From contig JBDTOI010000003.1 of assembly GCA_039933315.1 (NCBI GenBank), positions 1 to 64,000 on the forward strand: 64,000 nt of DNA, given 5' to 3'. How positions within the stretch are numbered: the stretch's first letter is position 1; each line of letters opens with the position of its first letter. Shown here one piece after another: positions 8,483-16,770 of this stretch. Under the pieces are notes generated by a model. The model did not search any database. It had not been told where the DNA came from and saw nothing but the letters and a program-made list of their open reading frames with translations. The DNA comes from DASXRU01 sp039933315. Lineage in GTDB: Bacteria; Acidobacteriota; Blastocatellia; Pyrinomonadales; Pyrinomonadaceae. The position numbers were made by a program, and so were the translations under genes.

Positions 8483-8501
8483 CGCCCATCTTCAACAACA
8501 A

Positions 8502-8591
8502 CTCCAGGCAGAAGCTCGACCGTCAGGGAGGGCTCGCTTTTTCCCAGGTAACGCATGCGAGCCCTTCCTGACGGTCCGGCTTCTGCCTGGC
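8502..8591. repeat. Full-length CCAGGCAGAAG palindromic element
   Basis: About 90 bases with inverted ends (ctccaggcagaagctcgacc ... gtccggcttctgcctgg) and inner arms gggagggctcgc and gcgagcccttcc. Partial copies lie at 5992, 11230 and 20150. It may act as a transcription barrier after the two small genes. Confidence 0.85.
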
Positions 8592-8642
8592 TACCTCCGA
8601 AGAGTTGCTCATTGCTGTGCATTTGGGTAGCATCCCGCCCAT

Positions 8643-9971
8643 ATGACTGCCATTTCTGAAACCATGACCAGCGAGGAGATTGTCGATCTTTGCCGCCGGC
8701 ACACGCTCTTTGAGTGGTCGGCGCAGGCCGCGGTGGATCCGATTCCGGTCGCGCGCGCGAAAGGCATTTACTTCTGGACGCCTGACGGGAAGCGTTTCAT
8801 CGACTTCAATAGCCAACTGATGTGCGTCAACATCGGGCACGGCGACGAGCGCGTGATTCGCGCTATCCAGGAGCAAGCCGCAATCCTTCCTTATGCCAAC
8901 CCGTTCATGGCTACCGAGGTGCGCGCGCGCCTGGCCGTGAAGCTCGCCGAAATCACACCCGGCGACATCGATGCCTTCTTCTTCACCAACGGCGGCGCCG
9001 AGGCAAACGAGAACGCCATCCGCATTGCGCGCATGTTTAGCGGGCGTCATAAGATTGCCGCACGGTATCGCTCGTACCACGGCGGAACAGCGGGCGCTCT
9101 AACTCTAACCGGCGATCCACGCCGTTGGGCCGCGGAGCCGGGCATCCCCGGCGTCTTTCGCATCCCGGACTTCTACCATGGCATTCAGCAAGGTTCGGAC
9201 ACGACCGAGGACGTGCTGCGGCTGACTGAAGAGATATTGGAACTGGAGGGAGCGAAGACGGTCGCGGCAATAATTGTAGAACCCGTGGTCGGGACTAACG
9301 GCGTCCTCATTCCCCCCGATGGCTACATGCAGGGGTTACGCGCTCTGTGCGACAAGTACGGCATCCTCCTGATTGCCGACGAAGTAATGGCCGGCTTCGG
9401 GCGCACGGGAGAGTGGTTCTCCGTGGATCACTGGAAGGTCGTGCCCGATCTGATATCGATGGCCAAGGGCCTGACAAGCGCATACGTTCAACTCGGTGCG
9501 GTGGGCATGCGGCGGCATATTGCCGATCACTTTCAGAACAACGTTTTCTACGGTGGCCTTACCTACAACAGTCACCCGCTGGCTTGCGCCGCTGCGCTGG
9601 CAACGATTGCCGTGTACGAAGAAGATAGTCTGATTGAAAACGCGCGGCGCATGGGGACGGTAATGCGCGGCCTGCTCGAGGATCTGCAAAGCCGGCACGT
9701 ATCCGTGGGGGCGACGCGCAATATTGGGCTGTTCGGAATTGTTGAGCTGGTGCGAAACACCGAGACCCGCGAGCCGATGGCGCCATTCAACGGCACCTCG
9801 CCGGAGATGCAGGCGCTCGGCAAGCTCTTTCGGCAGGAAGGGCTGTACACGTTTGTGCGTTGGAACACGTTCTTCACGAACCCACCGCTGTGCATTACCG
9901 AAGCCGAGTTGCGCGAGGCTTTCGCGATCATCGATAAGGGCCTGGAGATCACGGATCGCGCTGTTTCGTGA
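8643..9971 (+). CDS. Class III PLP-dependent aminotransferase
   Basis: 442 residues. The class III fold is clear: TNGGAEANENAIRIAR (phosphate site, about 115-130), YHGGTAGALTLTGD (about 145-158), ADEVMAGFGRTGEW with D246 for the pyridine nitrogen, and SMAKGLTSAY with the Schiff-base lysine K275. The nearest general look is to the beta-alanine/taurine/omega-amino acid:pyruvate transaminases, which transfer amino groups from omega-amines to pyruvate. The exact substrate cannot be read from sequence. ATG 8643 has no strong ribosome binding site, and ATG 8664 (residue 8) is an alternative. It stands alone between two repeats. Confidence 0.9.
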   Translation: MTAISETMTSEEIVDLCRRHTLFEWSAQAAVDPIPVARAKGIYFWTPDGKRFIDFNSQLMCVNIGHGDERVIRAIQEQAAILPYANPFMATEVRARLAVKLAEITPGDIDAFFFTNGGAEANENAIRIARMFSGRHKIAARYRSYHGGTAGALTLTGDPRRWAAEPGIPGVFRIPDFYHGIQQGSDTTEDVLRLTEEILELEGAKTVAAIIVEPVVGTNGVLIPPDGYMQGLRALCDKYGILLIADEVMAGFGRTGEWFSVDHWKVVPDLISMAKGLTSAYVQLGAVGMRRHIADHFQNNVFYGGLTYNSHPLACAAALATIAVYEEDSLIENARRMGTVMRGLLEDLQSRHVSVGATRNIGLFGIVELVRNTETREPMAPFNGTSPEMQALGKLFRQEGLYTFVRWNTFFTNPPLCITEAELREAFAIIDKGLEITDRAVS

Positions 9972-9988
9972 ACCAGGCTTTGCCCAGG

Positions 9989-10107
9989 AACTCTTATTTC
10001 GTGTTCTTTCGTGTGGTTAGTGTGATTCGTGGATCGTGTGGCTCCGGATCCTAAGCACACGATCCACGAAAGTACACGAAATCTCACGAAGCCACACGAA
10101 CCAATAC
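9989..10107. repeat. Dispersed palindromic element, copy C
   Basis: Same orientation as copy A at 2676. It begins ggaactcttatttcgtgttc and ends gccacacgaaccaatac. The core cgtggatcgtgtg pairs with cacacgatccacg. It lies between the aminotransferase stop and the helicase start and may fold in the transcript. Confidence 0.85.
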
Positions 10108-10135
10108 TGATTCCACACTCTTTAAACTCAACCGC

Positions 10136-13100
10136 ATGTTTTTCGCGACTGACATTGCTAATTTTTTGGCCTGCCAGCATATCGCTACCCTTAATCGTGA
10201 CGAGGCGGCGGGGAAGATTAAGAAGGCGTTGTTTCCGGATCCGGGTGGGGATCTGCTGAAGAAGCTTGGGTTGCAGCATGAGCAGAAGTATTTGAAGGAG
10301 TTGAATGAGACGCAGGGCATCACGCTGATTGAGGCGCCGACTGATGGGCCCTGGGCTAAGGCGGCGGGTGCGACGGTTGAGGCGATGCGGGCAGGGGCGG
10401 ATGCGATTTATCAGGCGACGTTGTTGGAGGACTCGGGGACGCCAGGGTGGTTGCCGGGGTTGGGAGGAGCGAGTTGGGGTGGAAGGGCGGACTTTCTGAT
10501 TCGGGTGGACAGACCCAGCGATCTTGGTGGCTGGTCTTATGAGGTGGTGGAGACGAAGCTGGCGCGCTCAACTAAGGCGCGGGCGATCATTCAGCTTTGT
10601 TTTTATTCGGATCTGCTCTCCAGGATTCAGGGAGTAACGCCCGAGTATATGCATGTGGTGCTCGGAGGCGGGGCGGGCACGGAGAAGTATTTTGTGCAGC
10701 GGTACCTGGCTTACTTTCGGAAGGTGCGCGGGGAGTTTGAGGCGGCGGATCAATCGAAAGATGTTACGTATCCGGAGCCGGTGGAGCTTTGCCGAGTTTG
10801 CGACTGGGCTTCCACGTGTGACCGGCGCTGGCGGGATGATGATCATTTGTCCCTCGTTGCGGGGATAACCGGGAATCAGCGGAAGGTTCTGATTGAGAAT
10901 CGGATTACTACGGTCGCTGAGCTCGGGCGGTTGGAACTGCCGGTCCGGCCGAAGATGGAACGGATAGGTGATCAGGCGCTGCTTACTATTCGCGAACAGG
11001 CGCGCTTGCAAATCCAGGGGCGCGAGCAGGGCCATCCAGTTTATGAGTTGTTGCAGCCGGCGGAGGAGGGGCGAGGACTTTGTTCACTTCCCTCACCTTC
11101 TGCGGGTGACATGTTTTTGGATTTTGAAGGGGATCAGTTTGCGTTCGAGCAGGGGCTGGAATACTTGTTCGGCGTGGTGACGCTCTCTGATGCAGGTACC
11201 CGCCCGCTACCGCGTGGTGGTACTGAACTCACCGGGCTCCAGGCAGAAGCCCGACCGTCAGAGAGGCCTCAGAAAGGCGAGGCGGTTTACAGTGCGGTGT
11301 GGGCTTTCAATCGCGCGGAGGAGAAGAAGGCGTTTGAGGACTTCATTGCCACGGTGATGGAGCGGTTGCGGCTGTATCCCGATATGCACATCTACCATTA
11401 CGGGGCGTATGAGGAGACTGCGATCAAGCGCATGGCGGGTCAGCATGGGACCTGTGTCGATGAAGTTGATCAGCTGTTACGGCGGGATGTGCTGGTTGAT
11501 CTTTATCGCGCGGTGAAGCAGGGCGTGCGAGCTTCGGTGGAGAGCTATTCGATTAAAAAGATGGAGCCGCTTTACGGATTTGAACGTGAGGTGCAATTGC
11601 TGGATGCGAATTTGGCTTTGCATACGTTTCAGGCGGTGCTGGCGTTTGGGCCGGGTGATGAGGATATCGCCGATATTCGTAAAGCAATTGAGGGTTACAA
11701 CCGGGACGATTGTGTGTCCACATTACGTTTGCGGAATTGGTTGGAAGAGAAGCGGCGGGGGTTGGAGGTGATCACCGGCGCGCCATTGCCGCGGCCGGCG
11801 CCGAAGACAGATGAGGAGCCCGGTGAAGATCTGTCGGCCTATCTCGCGCGTGTGCGAGCGGTTGAGGCGAGGCTTACCAGCAATCTGCCGGAGGATGAAA
11901 CGGAATGGACTGAGGAGCAGAAAGGGCGTTGGTTGTTGGCGCAGCTGCTGGAGTGGCACCGGCGCGAGGATAAGTCTGCTTATTGGGAATACTTTCGGCG
12001 GTGCGAACTTACTGATGAGGAACTGCAGGAGGATAAGAGCGCGCTGGGTGGGCTGGAGTACGAAGGTGTAGTTGACAAGGTGAAGAAGTCGCTGGTGCAC
12101 CGGTATCGATTTCCTTTGCAGGACCATGCGATTGATCGGGCGAAGACTGTGCATGATCCAAGGACCCAGGCGCCGGCCGGGGATGTTGTTGCCATTGATG
12201 AGCGGGCGCTGACTATCGACATTAAGCGCGGGGTGGGGTCTAAGGTTGCGCATCCGACGGGGTTGGTTCCTTACGACATCATTGGTGCGAAGGTGCTGCG
12301 CGAGAGCCTTTTGCAGCTGGGGGAGTGGGTGGCGGACAACGGGATGGATGGAGAAGAGCGTGAGGGTCTTACGCCCCTCTCCATTGGTAGAGGGGATGGG
12401 GGTGAGGGTCTTGCGGCGCCACAAACCCCCACCCCAACCCTCCCCCAAAGGGAGAGGGAGACGGAAGCTTCCGAACAAACCGAGCTGCAAGCCCCCACCC
12501 TAACCCTCCCCCAAGGGGAGAGGGAGACGGAAGCTTCCGAACAAACCGAGCTGCAAGCCCCCACCCTAACCCTCCCCCAAGGGGAGAGGGAAGAGGAATA
12601 TCAGGCCGCCCGGGAGCTGTTGCTTAGGAAGCCTCCCCGGTTGCGGGGCGGGACGTTGACGGACTTGGCTGCGAATCATGAATCCATTGAACTCGCGAAG
12701 CAGGTGGCCATGGCGCTTGATCACACGGTGTTGCCGATTCAGGGGCCGCCGGGATCCGGCAAGACGTACACCGGGGCTCGCATGATTGTTGAGTTGGTGC
12801 GAAATGGAAAGAAGGTAGGCATCACGGCGGTGAGTCATAAGGTTATCAGCAAGCTGCTGGAAGAAACTTGTGCGGCGGCGCGAGAAGCTGGGCTGGACCT
12901 GAAGGCGATGCAAAAAGTGGATACGGGCGACTGTTGTGAAGATGAAATGGTTACGCGGGCTAAGGATAATGACGCAGTTGTGACTGCGCTCGCGGGTGGT
13001 GACGTAAAAGTCGTGGCGGGGACCATTTGGTTATGGGCGCGGAACGACATGGCCGATAGCGTTGACGTGTTGTTCGTGGATGAGGCGGGCCAGATGTCTT

Positions 13101-13963
13101 TAGCAAATGTGCTAGCCGCATCACCGGCGGCGAAGAGTGTTGTCTTACTAGGCGATCCGCAGCAGCTTGATCAGCCGCAACGTGGGGTGCATCCGCCGGG
13201 GGCGGGGGCTTCCGCGTTGTCGCACCTGCTTAATGAACGGGCGACGATTGGAGAGGACCAGGGATTGTTTTTGGCGGATAGTTGGCGCTTGCATCCGGAC
13301 GTTTGCCGGTTTACTTCGGAAGTTTTTTACGACGGTCGGCTGGTGTCTCGACCCGAGAACAGTAATCAACGGCTGAACTATTGTAGGGGCGGCACTCCGT
13401 GGCCGCCCCTTGTTCCGAGCGAGGGGCGTGCGAGCGAGGGACGCCCACGGAGGGACGCCCCTACAACCTTTGACGGCGCAGGTCTCAAATATGTGCCGGT
13501 TAACCACACGGGGAACCAGAGTGAGTCGCCGGAGGAAGTGGAAAGGGTTGCGGAGATCGTTGACAGTTTGCTGCGTGAAGGGACGACGTGGACGAACAAG
13601 AAGGGGGAGACTGCGCCGCTGTTGCTGAAGAACATACTTATCGTTGCTCCTTACAATGCGCAGGTTTCGGCGCTGGCCCGGCGACTGCCGCCGGGAGCGC
13701 GCGTGGGGACGGTGGATAAGTTCCAGGGGCAGGAGGCGCCGGTGGTTATTTATTCGATGACTACTTCGGCGCCGGAAGATGCGCCGCGGGGGATGGAGTT
13801 TCTTTACAGTTCAAACCGGCTCAACGTGGCCACTTCGCGGGCGCAATGTGTGACGGTGCTGGTAGCGAACCCGAAGTTGTTTGATGTTCAGTGTCGAACG
13901 CCGCGGCAGATTGAGTTGGCTAATGCGTTTTGCCGGTATCTGGAGCTGGCTCAAGTGATTTGA
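10136..13963 (+). CDS. RecB/Cas4-like nuclease - RNase H-like - SF1 helicase fusion (TM0106 type)
   Basis: 1275 residues. Residues 1-230 are a RecB/Cas4-like nuclease: GGRADFLIRV, EVVETKL, IIQLCFYS, and four iron-sulfur-type cysteines at C13, C219, C222 and C228. Residues about 325-545 are a DEDD/RNase H-like exonuclease (DFEGD, HIYHYGAYEETA, YNRDDCVSTLRL). Residues about 820-1275 are an SF1 helicase of the Dna2/Upf1 kind: Walker A GPPGSGKT 870-877, Walker B VDEAGQM with D982/E983, and DKFQGQE 1194-1200. Predicted role: ATP-driven DNA or RNA processing in repair. Three in-frame stretches of dispersed repeat are embedded, at residues about 356-379, 742-820 and 1082-1111. None breaks a catalytic motif and the frame is intact. 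The start ATG lacks a clear ribosome binding site. Confidence 0.9.
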   Translation: MFFATDIANFLACQHIATLNRDEAAGKIKKALFPDPGGDLLKKLGLQHEQKYLKELNETQGITLIEAPTDGPWAKAAGATVEAMRAGADAIYQATLLEDSGTPGWLPGLGGASWGGRADFLIRVDRPSDLGGWSYEVVETKLARSTKARAIIQLCFYSDLLSRIQGVTPEYMHVVLGGGAGTEKYFVQRYLAYFRKVRGEFEAADQSKDVTYPEPVELCRVCDWASTCDRRWRDDDHLSLVAGITGNQRKVLIENRITTVAELGRLELPVRPKMERIGDQALLTIREQARLQIQGREQGHPVYELLQPAEEGRGLCSLPSPSAGDMFLDFEGDQFAFEQGLEYLFGVVTLSDAGTRPLPRGGTELTGLQAEARPSERPQKGEAVYSAVWAFNRAEEKKAFEDFIATVMERLRLYPDMHIYHYGAYEETAIKRMAGQHGTCVDEVDQLLRRDVLVDLYRAVKQGVRASVESYSIKKMEPLYGFEREVQLLDANLALHTFQAVLAFGPGDEDIADIRKAIEGYNRDDCVSTLRLRNWLEEKRRGLEVITGAPLPRPAPKTDEEPGEDLSAYLARVRAVEARLTSNLPEDETEWTEEQKGRWLLAQLLEWHRREDKSAYWEYFRRCELTDEELQEDKSALGGLEYEGVVDKVKKSLVHRYRFPLQDHAIDRAKTVHDPRTQAPAGDVVAIDERALTIDIKRGVGSKVAHPTGLVPYDIIGAKVLRESLLQLGEWVADNGMDGEEREGLTPLSIGRGDGGEGLAAPQTPTPTLPQRERETEASEQTELQAPTLTLPQGERETEASEQTELQAPTLTLPQGEREEEYQAARELLLRKPPRLRGGTLTDLAANHESIELAKQVAMALDHTVLPIQGPPGSGKTYTGARMIVELVRNGKKVGITAVSHKVISKLLEETCAAAREAGLDLKAMQKVDTGDCCEDEMVTRAKDNDAVVTALAGGDVKVVAGTIWLWARNDMADSVDVLFVDEAGQMSLANVLAASPAAKSVVLLGDPQQLDQPQRGVHPPGAGASALSHLLNERATIGEDQGLFLADSWRLHPDVCRFTSEVFYDGRLVSRPENSNQRLNYCRGGTPWPPLVPSEGRASEGRPRRDAPTTFDGAGLKYVPVNHTGNQSESPEEVERVAEIVDSLLREGTTWTNKKGETAPLLLKNILIVAPYNAQVSALARRLPPGARVGTVDKFQGQEAPVVIYSMTTSAPEDAPRGMEFLYSSNRLNVATSRAQCVTVLVANPKLFDVQCRTPRQIELANAFCRYLELAQVI
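11201..11272. repeat. Repeat insertion 1 inside the helicase gene
   Basis: Two repeat motifs abut here. A short palindrome (gtacccgcccgctaccgcgt, then ggtggtac) is followed by a half copy of the CCAGGCAGAAG family (ctccaggcagaagcccgacc, then gtcagagaggcctc). Translated in frame this gives RPLPRGGTELTGLQAEARPSE, an extension within the RNase H-like domain between two strands, after GVVTLSD and before AVWAFN. Confidence 0.7.
12359..12597. repeat. Repeat insertion 2: linker with exact 66-base tandem duplication
   Basis: About 240 bases of accctaaccctcccccaa-type repeat. acggaagcttccgaacaaac occurs at 12461 and again at 12527, so the period is 66 bases (22 codons), and a third partial unit ends near 12590. 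The frame stays open and encodes a Glu/Thr/Pro/Gln-rich linker (units run from RETEASEQ to LPQGE) just before the helicase module. Related ccctcccctaacccctccc blocks lie at 18849 and 18968. Confidence 0.85.
13381..13467. repeat. Repeat insertion 3: 87-base palindrome inside helicase domain
   Basis: Starts ttgtaggggcggcactccgt and ends ggacgcccctacaa. The ends are inverted copies of each other. At 87 bases it is exactly 29 codons and free of stops, so the helicase frame is kept. The inserted peptide is CRGGTPWPPLVPSEGRASEG and a further 9 or so residues. It sits between the conserved helicase stretches FYDGRLVSRPENSNQRL and GLKYVPVNH. Intergenic members of the family are at 7256, 16625, 22487 and 26605. 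Confidence 0.85.
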
Positions 13964-14119
13964 GCCCACTCCCAAATGCGAGTGGGTAAGGTTGAGGTTT
14001 CACGCAAAGGCGCTAAGAAGGGAAAAACATAAGGCGCAAAGAAGACATCACGAGGCCAAATCCTAAATTGTTACCGGTGGGGAAGTCGCAGAACGAAAGA
14101 TCACGCAATCAAACAAATA
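13964..14119. repeat. Short gap with hairpin and GTTTCACGCAAAGGCGC repeat
   Basis: cccactc and gagtggg (13967-13989) form a small hairpin just after the helicase stop. gaggtttcacgcaaaggcgc (from about 13993) is a common short repeat with relatives at 7159, 23806 (reverse) and 57040 (reverse). Confidence 0.5.
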
Positions 14120-14150
14120 AAAAAGGCCCTGAATGAATCAGGGCCTTTTT
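14120..14150. terminator. Bidirectional rho-independent terminator
   Basis: A 13-base stem, aaaaaggccctga (14120-14132) and tcagggccttttt (14138-14150), with loop atgaa and T-rich flanks on both strands. It lies between the convergent helicase and ice-binding-like genes, 21 bases after the latter's stop. Confidence 0.93.
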
Positions 14151-14171
14151 GGTTTTAAAAGAAAGAACGAT

Positions 14172-16124
14172 CTAGTTACCGCATTCGGCGTTGGAATGGG
14201 TCACGATCGAACTGAAGCGCTGCTGGTATTCCGTCGAGGTAATGAACGAGCAAACCATGGCGTTCTGCTTTGTGGTGCTGCGCAAGGGGGCGCTGTTCAC
14301 CTGGCCCAGCCAGAACAGGAAGCCGCCAATTTCTGCGTCACGACGGAGATAGCCGGCGTACTGCGTGTAAACAAACGACCGGTTGTAATCCGCATCGATG
14401 AACGGCCGATTGTCCACCGCCGCGCCAAATCCTGCGGGCACACACGGCGCCGCCGGACTTCCGGGCAGACGCTCGCAGCCATTCCAGTAATCATTTCCCA
14501 GATGGAACATTACCAGGCCGCGGCCGCCGTTGTTGAAGTGAGTGATCAAACCAGCACTTTGCGATGACAAGTCTGCGCCGGTGGCAGTCTGAATCGTCAA
14601 CAGGACAGCATTAACAAACTGGCTGCCGGTTGAGAGGCTCAGAGGGTACTTCGTAATGAATTCTGGCCTCAGCACAAAGTTATTTGCCAGCGCCTGCTGA
14701 GTTGCAGCCAGAGTGGTGCCGCCCACTACCTGGGCCCTGTCCCGCATGAAGTTCGTGTAGCGGGGCATCTTTTTCGCTTCCACCAGGTTGGGATCTGAGT
14801 TGGGAATCGGCTGGTCATCACCGTAGGCCGCACGATAGAGCCGGTAAGCGTACGCGCCCGTTTGCTGAAACTCCTGTTCATAGAAGAACGCGTTCGAAAC
14901 TCCGGTCCGTCGAGCGTTGATGCAGTTTTGATCGCTGCCACACGCAGTAATCTGTCCGGTCCAGAAGGCCGCTCCACCCGCATCTCCAGTACGTGCGAGA
15001 AAGTCGTGATAGTGCTGGCAGACAAAGCTGGCTGCATCGTCAATGGGTTGCGTGCTCGACAACTCAGTAGTGTCGTCGGCGATCATGGACATCGCCGTGG
15101 ATTGATTGCCCAGCACCGCGTTAGTCGGATTGCTCAGGGTCAGGTTGACACTTTCAGAGCCTTCGACGTTGTAGGCGTCTCTCGAGGCCAGCACAATAAA
15201 TGTTCTGCTGGTCTGACCTGGCGCAAATGTTAGCGTGCCTGCGCCTAAGGTGTAGTCAGTGCGCTGCAGAGCCGAGCCATCGCCGGTGCGGTAATCGACT
15301 GTGGCCACACCGGTGGTGTCACCCGAACGGTTCACTGTAATCGTGGAAGCGGAACAACCTTCGTTTGCGTTGAAGGTGGCTGCGCTGAACTCGATGCCGG
15401 TGGGTAGGGCGTCTACTTGAGTGGAATCAATTGTGGCCGCCCCGTCCAGAGCAAAGACTCTGCCGGTGGTGCTGGCGCTGGTCGTCAGAGTGATGCTGGT
15501 GTCGGCAATTATGTGTCCGCGGAAAGTTGTTGAAGTGCCGATGGTCGCAGATGTGCCTACCTGCCACCAAACATTGGTTCCACGACCGCCACTGCTCATG
15601 ATAACCGACGAGCTACTGGCCGTTGTGAGCGTGGTGCCAATCTGGAAAATGAAAATCGCGTTGGGGTCGCCACCATCGTTAAGCGTCAGTATCGCGTTCA
15701 GCTGTGCTGAGGTGTTGAAGCAATAGACGCCTGGATTGAGCGAAAGAAAGCCGGGCGTCTGTCCCAGGATATTCCCGGTCAAATTGTTCGATGAAGGACA
15801 GACCTGTCCTGCGAGATTATTGTAGGCGATACGGGCATCAACCTTGGCCGGGCCAGCGAGAGATCCCACGCCTGAATATATTTGGCCATTCTGGACTATT
15901 GCGGGTGGAAAGCCAGTAACCGCACTTCCGGGGCTGACTCCGACATTACCGGAGATCACGGCCGGGCCCGTGGCGGTTATTGCGGTGCCGCCCAGGACAG
16001 CAAAGCTTTGCGCATTGCCCAGCGGTGGAACGGTCTGAGCGAGAGCCGAGCGCGACGAGGCTACGAATAAGAGTGTGGCGAATATTAATAGAGTTGCAGA
16101 AAGACACTTATTGCTATAGTTCAT
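14172..16124 (-). CDS. Secreted ice-binding-like (DUF3494) - Calx-beta - DUF4214 protein
   Basis: 650 residues from ATG 16124, which begins a signal peptide (MNYSNKCLSATLLIFATLLF, with ALA-Q cleavage). The open frame from 16208 only adds upstream noise. Residues about 32-235 match the ice-binding DUF3494 beta-helix (FAVLGGTAITATGPAVISGN, NPGVYCFN, FRGHIIADTSITL). Residues about 240-345 are a Calx-beta domain (VATVDYRTGDGSA, TDYTLGAGTLTFAPGQTSR). Residues about 360-650 are a DUF4214-like region (VCQHYHDFLARTGDAGGAAFW, YAGYLRRDAEIGGFLFWLG). DUF3494 folds bind ice in some psychrophiles but also serve as adhesins, and adhesion fits a surface protein with a calcium-binding Calx-beta domain. It is monocistronic with its own terminator. 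Confidence 0.9.
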   Translation of the reverse strand: MNYSNKCLSATLLIFATLLFVASSRSALAQTVPPLGNAQSFAVLGGTAITATGPAVISGNVGVSPGSAVTGFPPAIVQNGQIYSGVGSLAGPAKVDARIAYNNLAGQVCPSSNNLTGNILGQTPGFLSLNPGVYCFNTSAQLNAILTLNDGGDPNAIFIFQIGTTLTTASSSSVIMSSGGRGTNVWWQVGTSATIGTSTTFRGHIIADTSITLTTSASTTGRVFALDGAATIDSTQVDALPTGIEFSAATFNANEGCSASTITVNRSGDTTGVATVDYRTGDGSALQRTDYTLGAGTLTFAPGQTSRTFIVLASRDAYNVEGSESVNLTLSNPTNAVLGNQSTAMSMIADDTTELSSTQPIDDAASFVCQHYHDFLARTGDAGGAAFWTGQITACGSDQNCINARRTGVSNAFFYEQEFQQTGAYAYRLYRAAYGDDQPIPNSDPNLVEAKKMPRYTNFMRDRAQVVGGTTLAATQQALANNFVLRPEFITKYPLSLSTGSQFVNAVLLTIQTATGADLSSQSAGLITHFNNGGRGLVMFHLGNDYWNGCERLPGSPAAPCVPAGFGAAVDNRPFIDADYNRSFVYTQYAGYLRRDAEIGGFLFWLGQVNSAPLRSTTKQNAMVCSFITSTEYQQRFSSIVTHSNAECGN

Positions 16125-16770
16125 ACGGATTCCCTTTTCTGTTAGGAGGTTTAGTACCGGAAAAAAGAACAACCCGGGAGGGGTGTGCATTTGAGGGGCT
16201 GCACACAAGGTCTACGGCATTAAGATTCTTTCTTCAACGCTGCGGCGAAGTCATGTTAGTTCTCATAGTCGAACTGAACAGATCTGAATCTATTCGTCGC
16301 GGAGATAGTTATACACTGTCTGCACGACGGTGTCGGTACGTTTCCACACATATAGATTGTCACACCAACAGCGTTTCATAACAAAAGGGCATTTAGGCGA
16401 GAACGTGTGCGCGGCACGAAAGAAACACAACAAGAACACAGCATCAACACAACAGGGTTTTGAAAGGAAAAGTTTCAGAGGCGTGACCGACTAACTTGTA
16501 TCTGTGTGTTAGCGCACCGACAGTTAAGGCCCGAAATGTTATTCCTTACCTTACTACCGAACTGACCTGCGACAGCATTATCCATTCCTCTCTCCCTACG
16601 TCGGTCCGCGGTTCAGTGAGCATTTTGTAGGGGCGGCACTCCGTGGCCGCCCCTGTATTTCCGGAAGAGAGTGCGCGGGAAGAAGGGGTGGCCACGGCGT
16701 GCCACCCCGACAAATCCTTGCCGGAGTTAATAGCATAAACCGTAACTCAAACACATTGAAAGAAGGAAAG
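16125..16770. other. Intergenic region between divergent secreted-protein genes
   Basis: About 650 bases without a credible gene. The half next to 16124 must carry the promoter of the ice-binding-like gene, but no clear -35/-10 pair was picked. The right half holds a repeat (16625-16714). Open frames here are repeat translations. Confidence 0.6.
16625..16714. repeat. Paired GGGGCGGC..CCGTGG repeats
   Basis: ttgtaggggcggcactccgt at 16625 and the inverted ggggtggccacggcgtgcca at about 16686 enclose about 35 bases. The arrangement and length match insertion 3 in the helicase gene (13381-13467), but here it is intergenic, 57 bases before a start codon. Confidence 0.8.

Noticed and set aside
11723..12490. 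255-codon minus-strand frame opposite the helicase gene
   Set aside because: Antisense to conserved nuclease/helicase sequence and partly repeat-derived.
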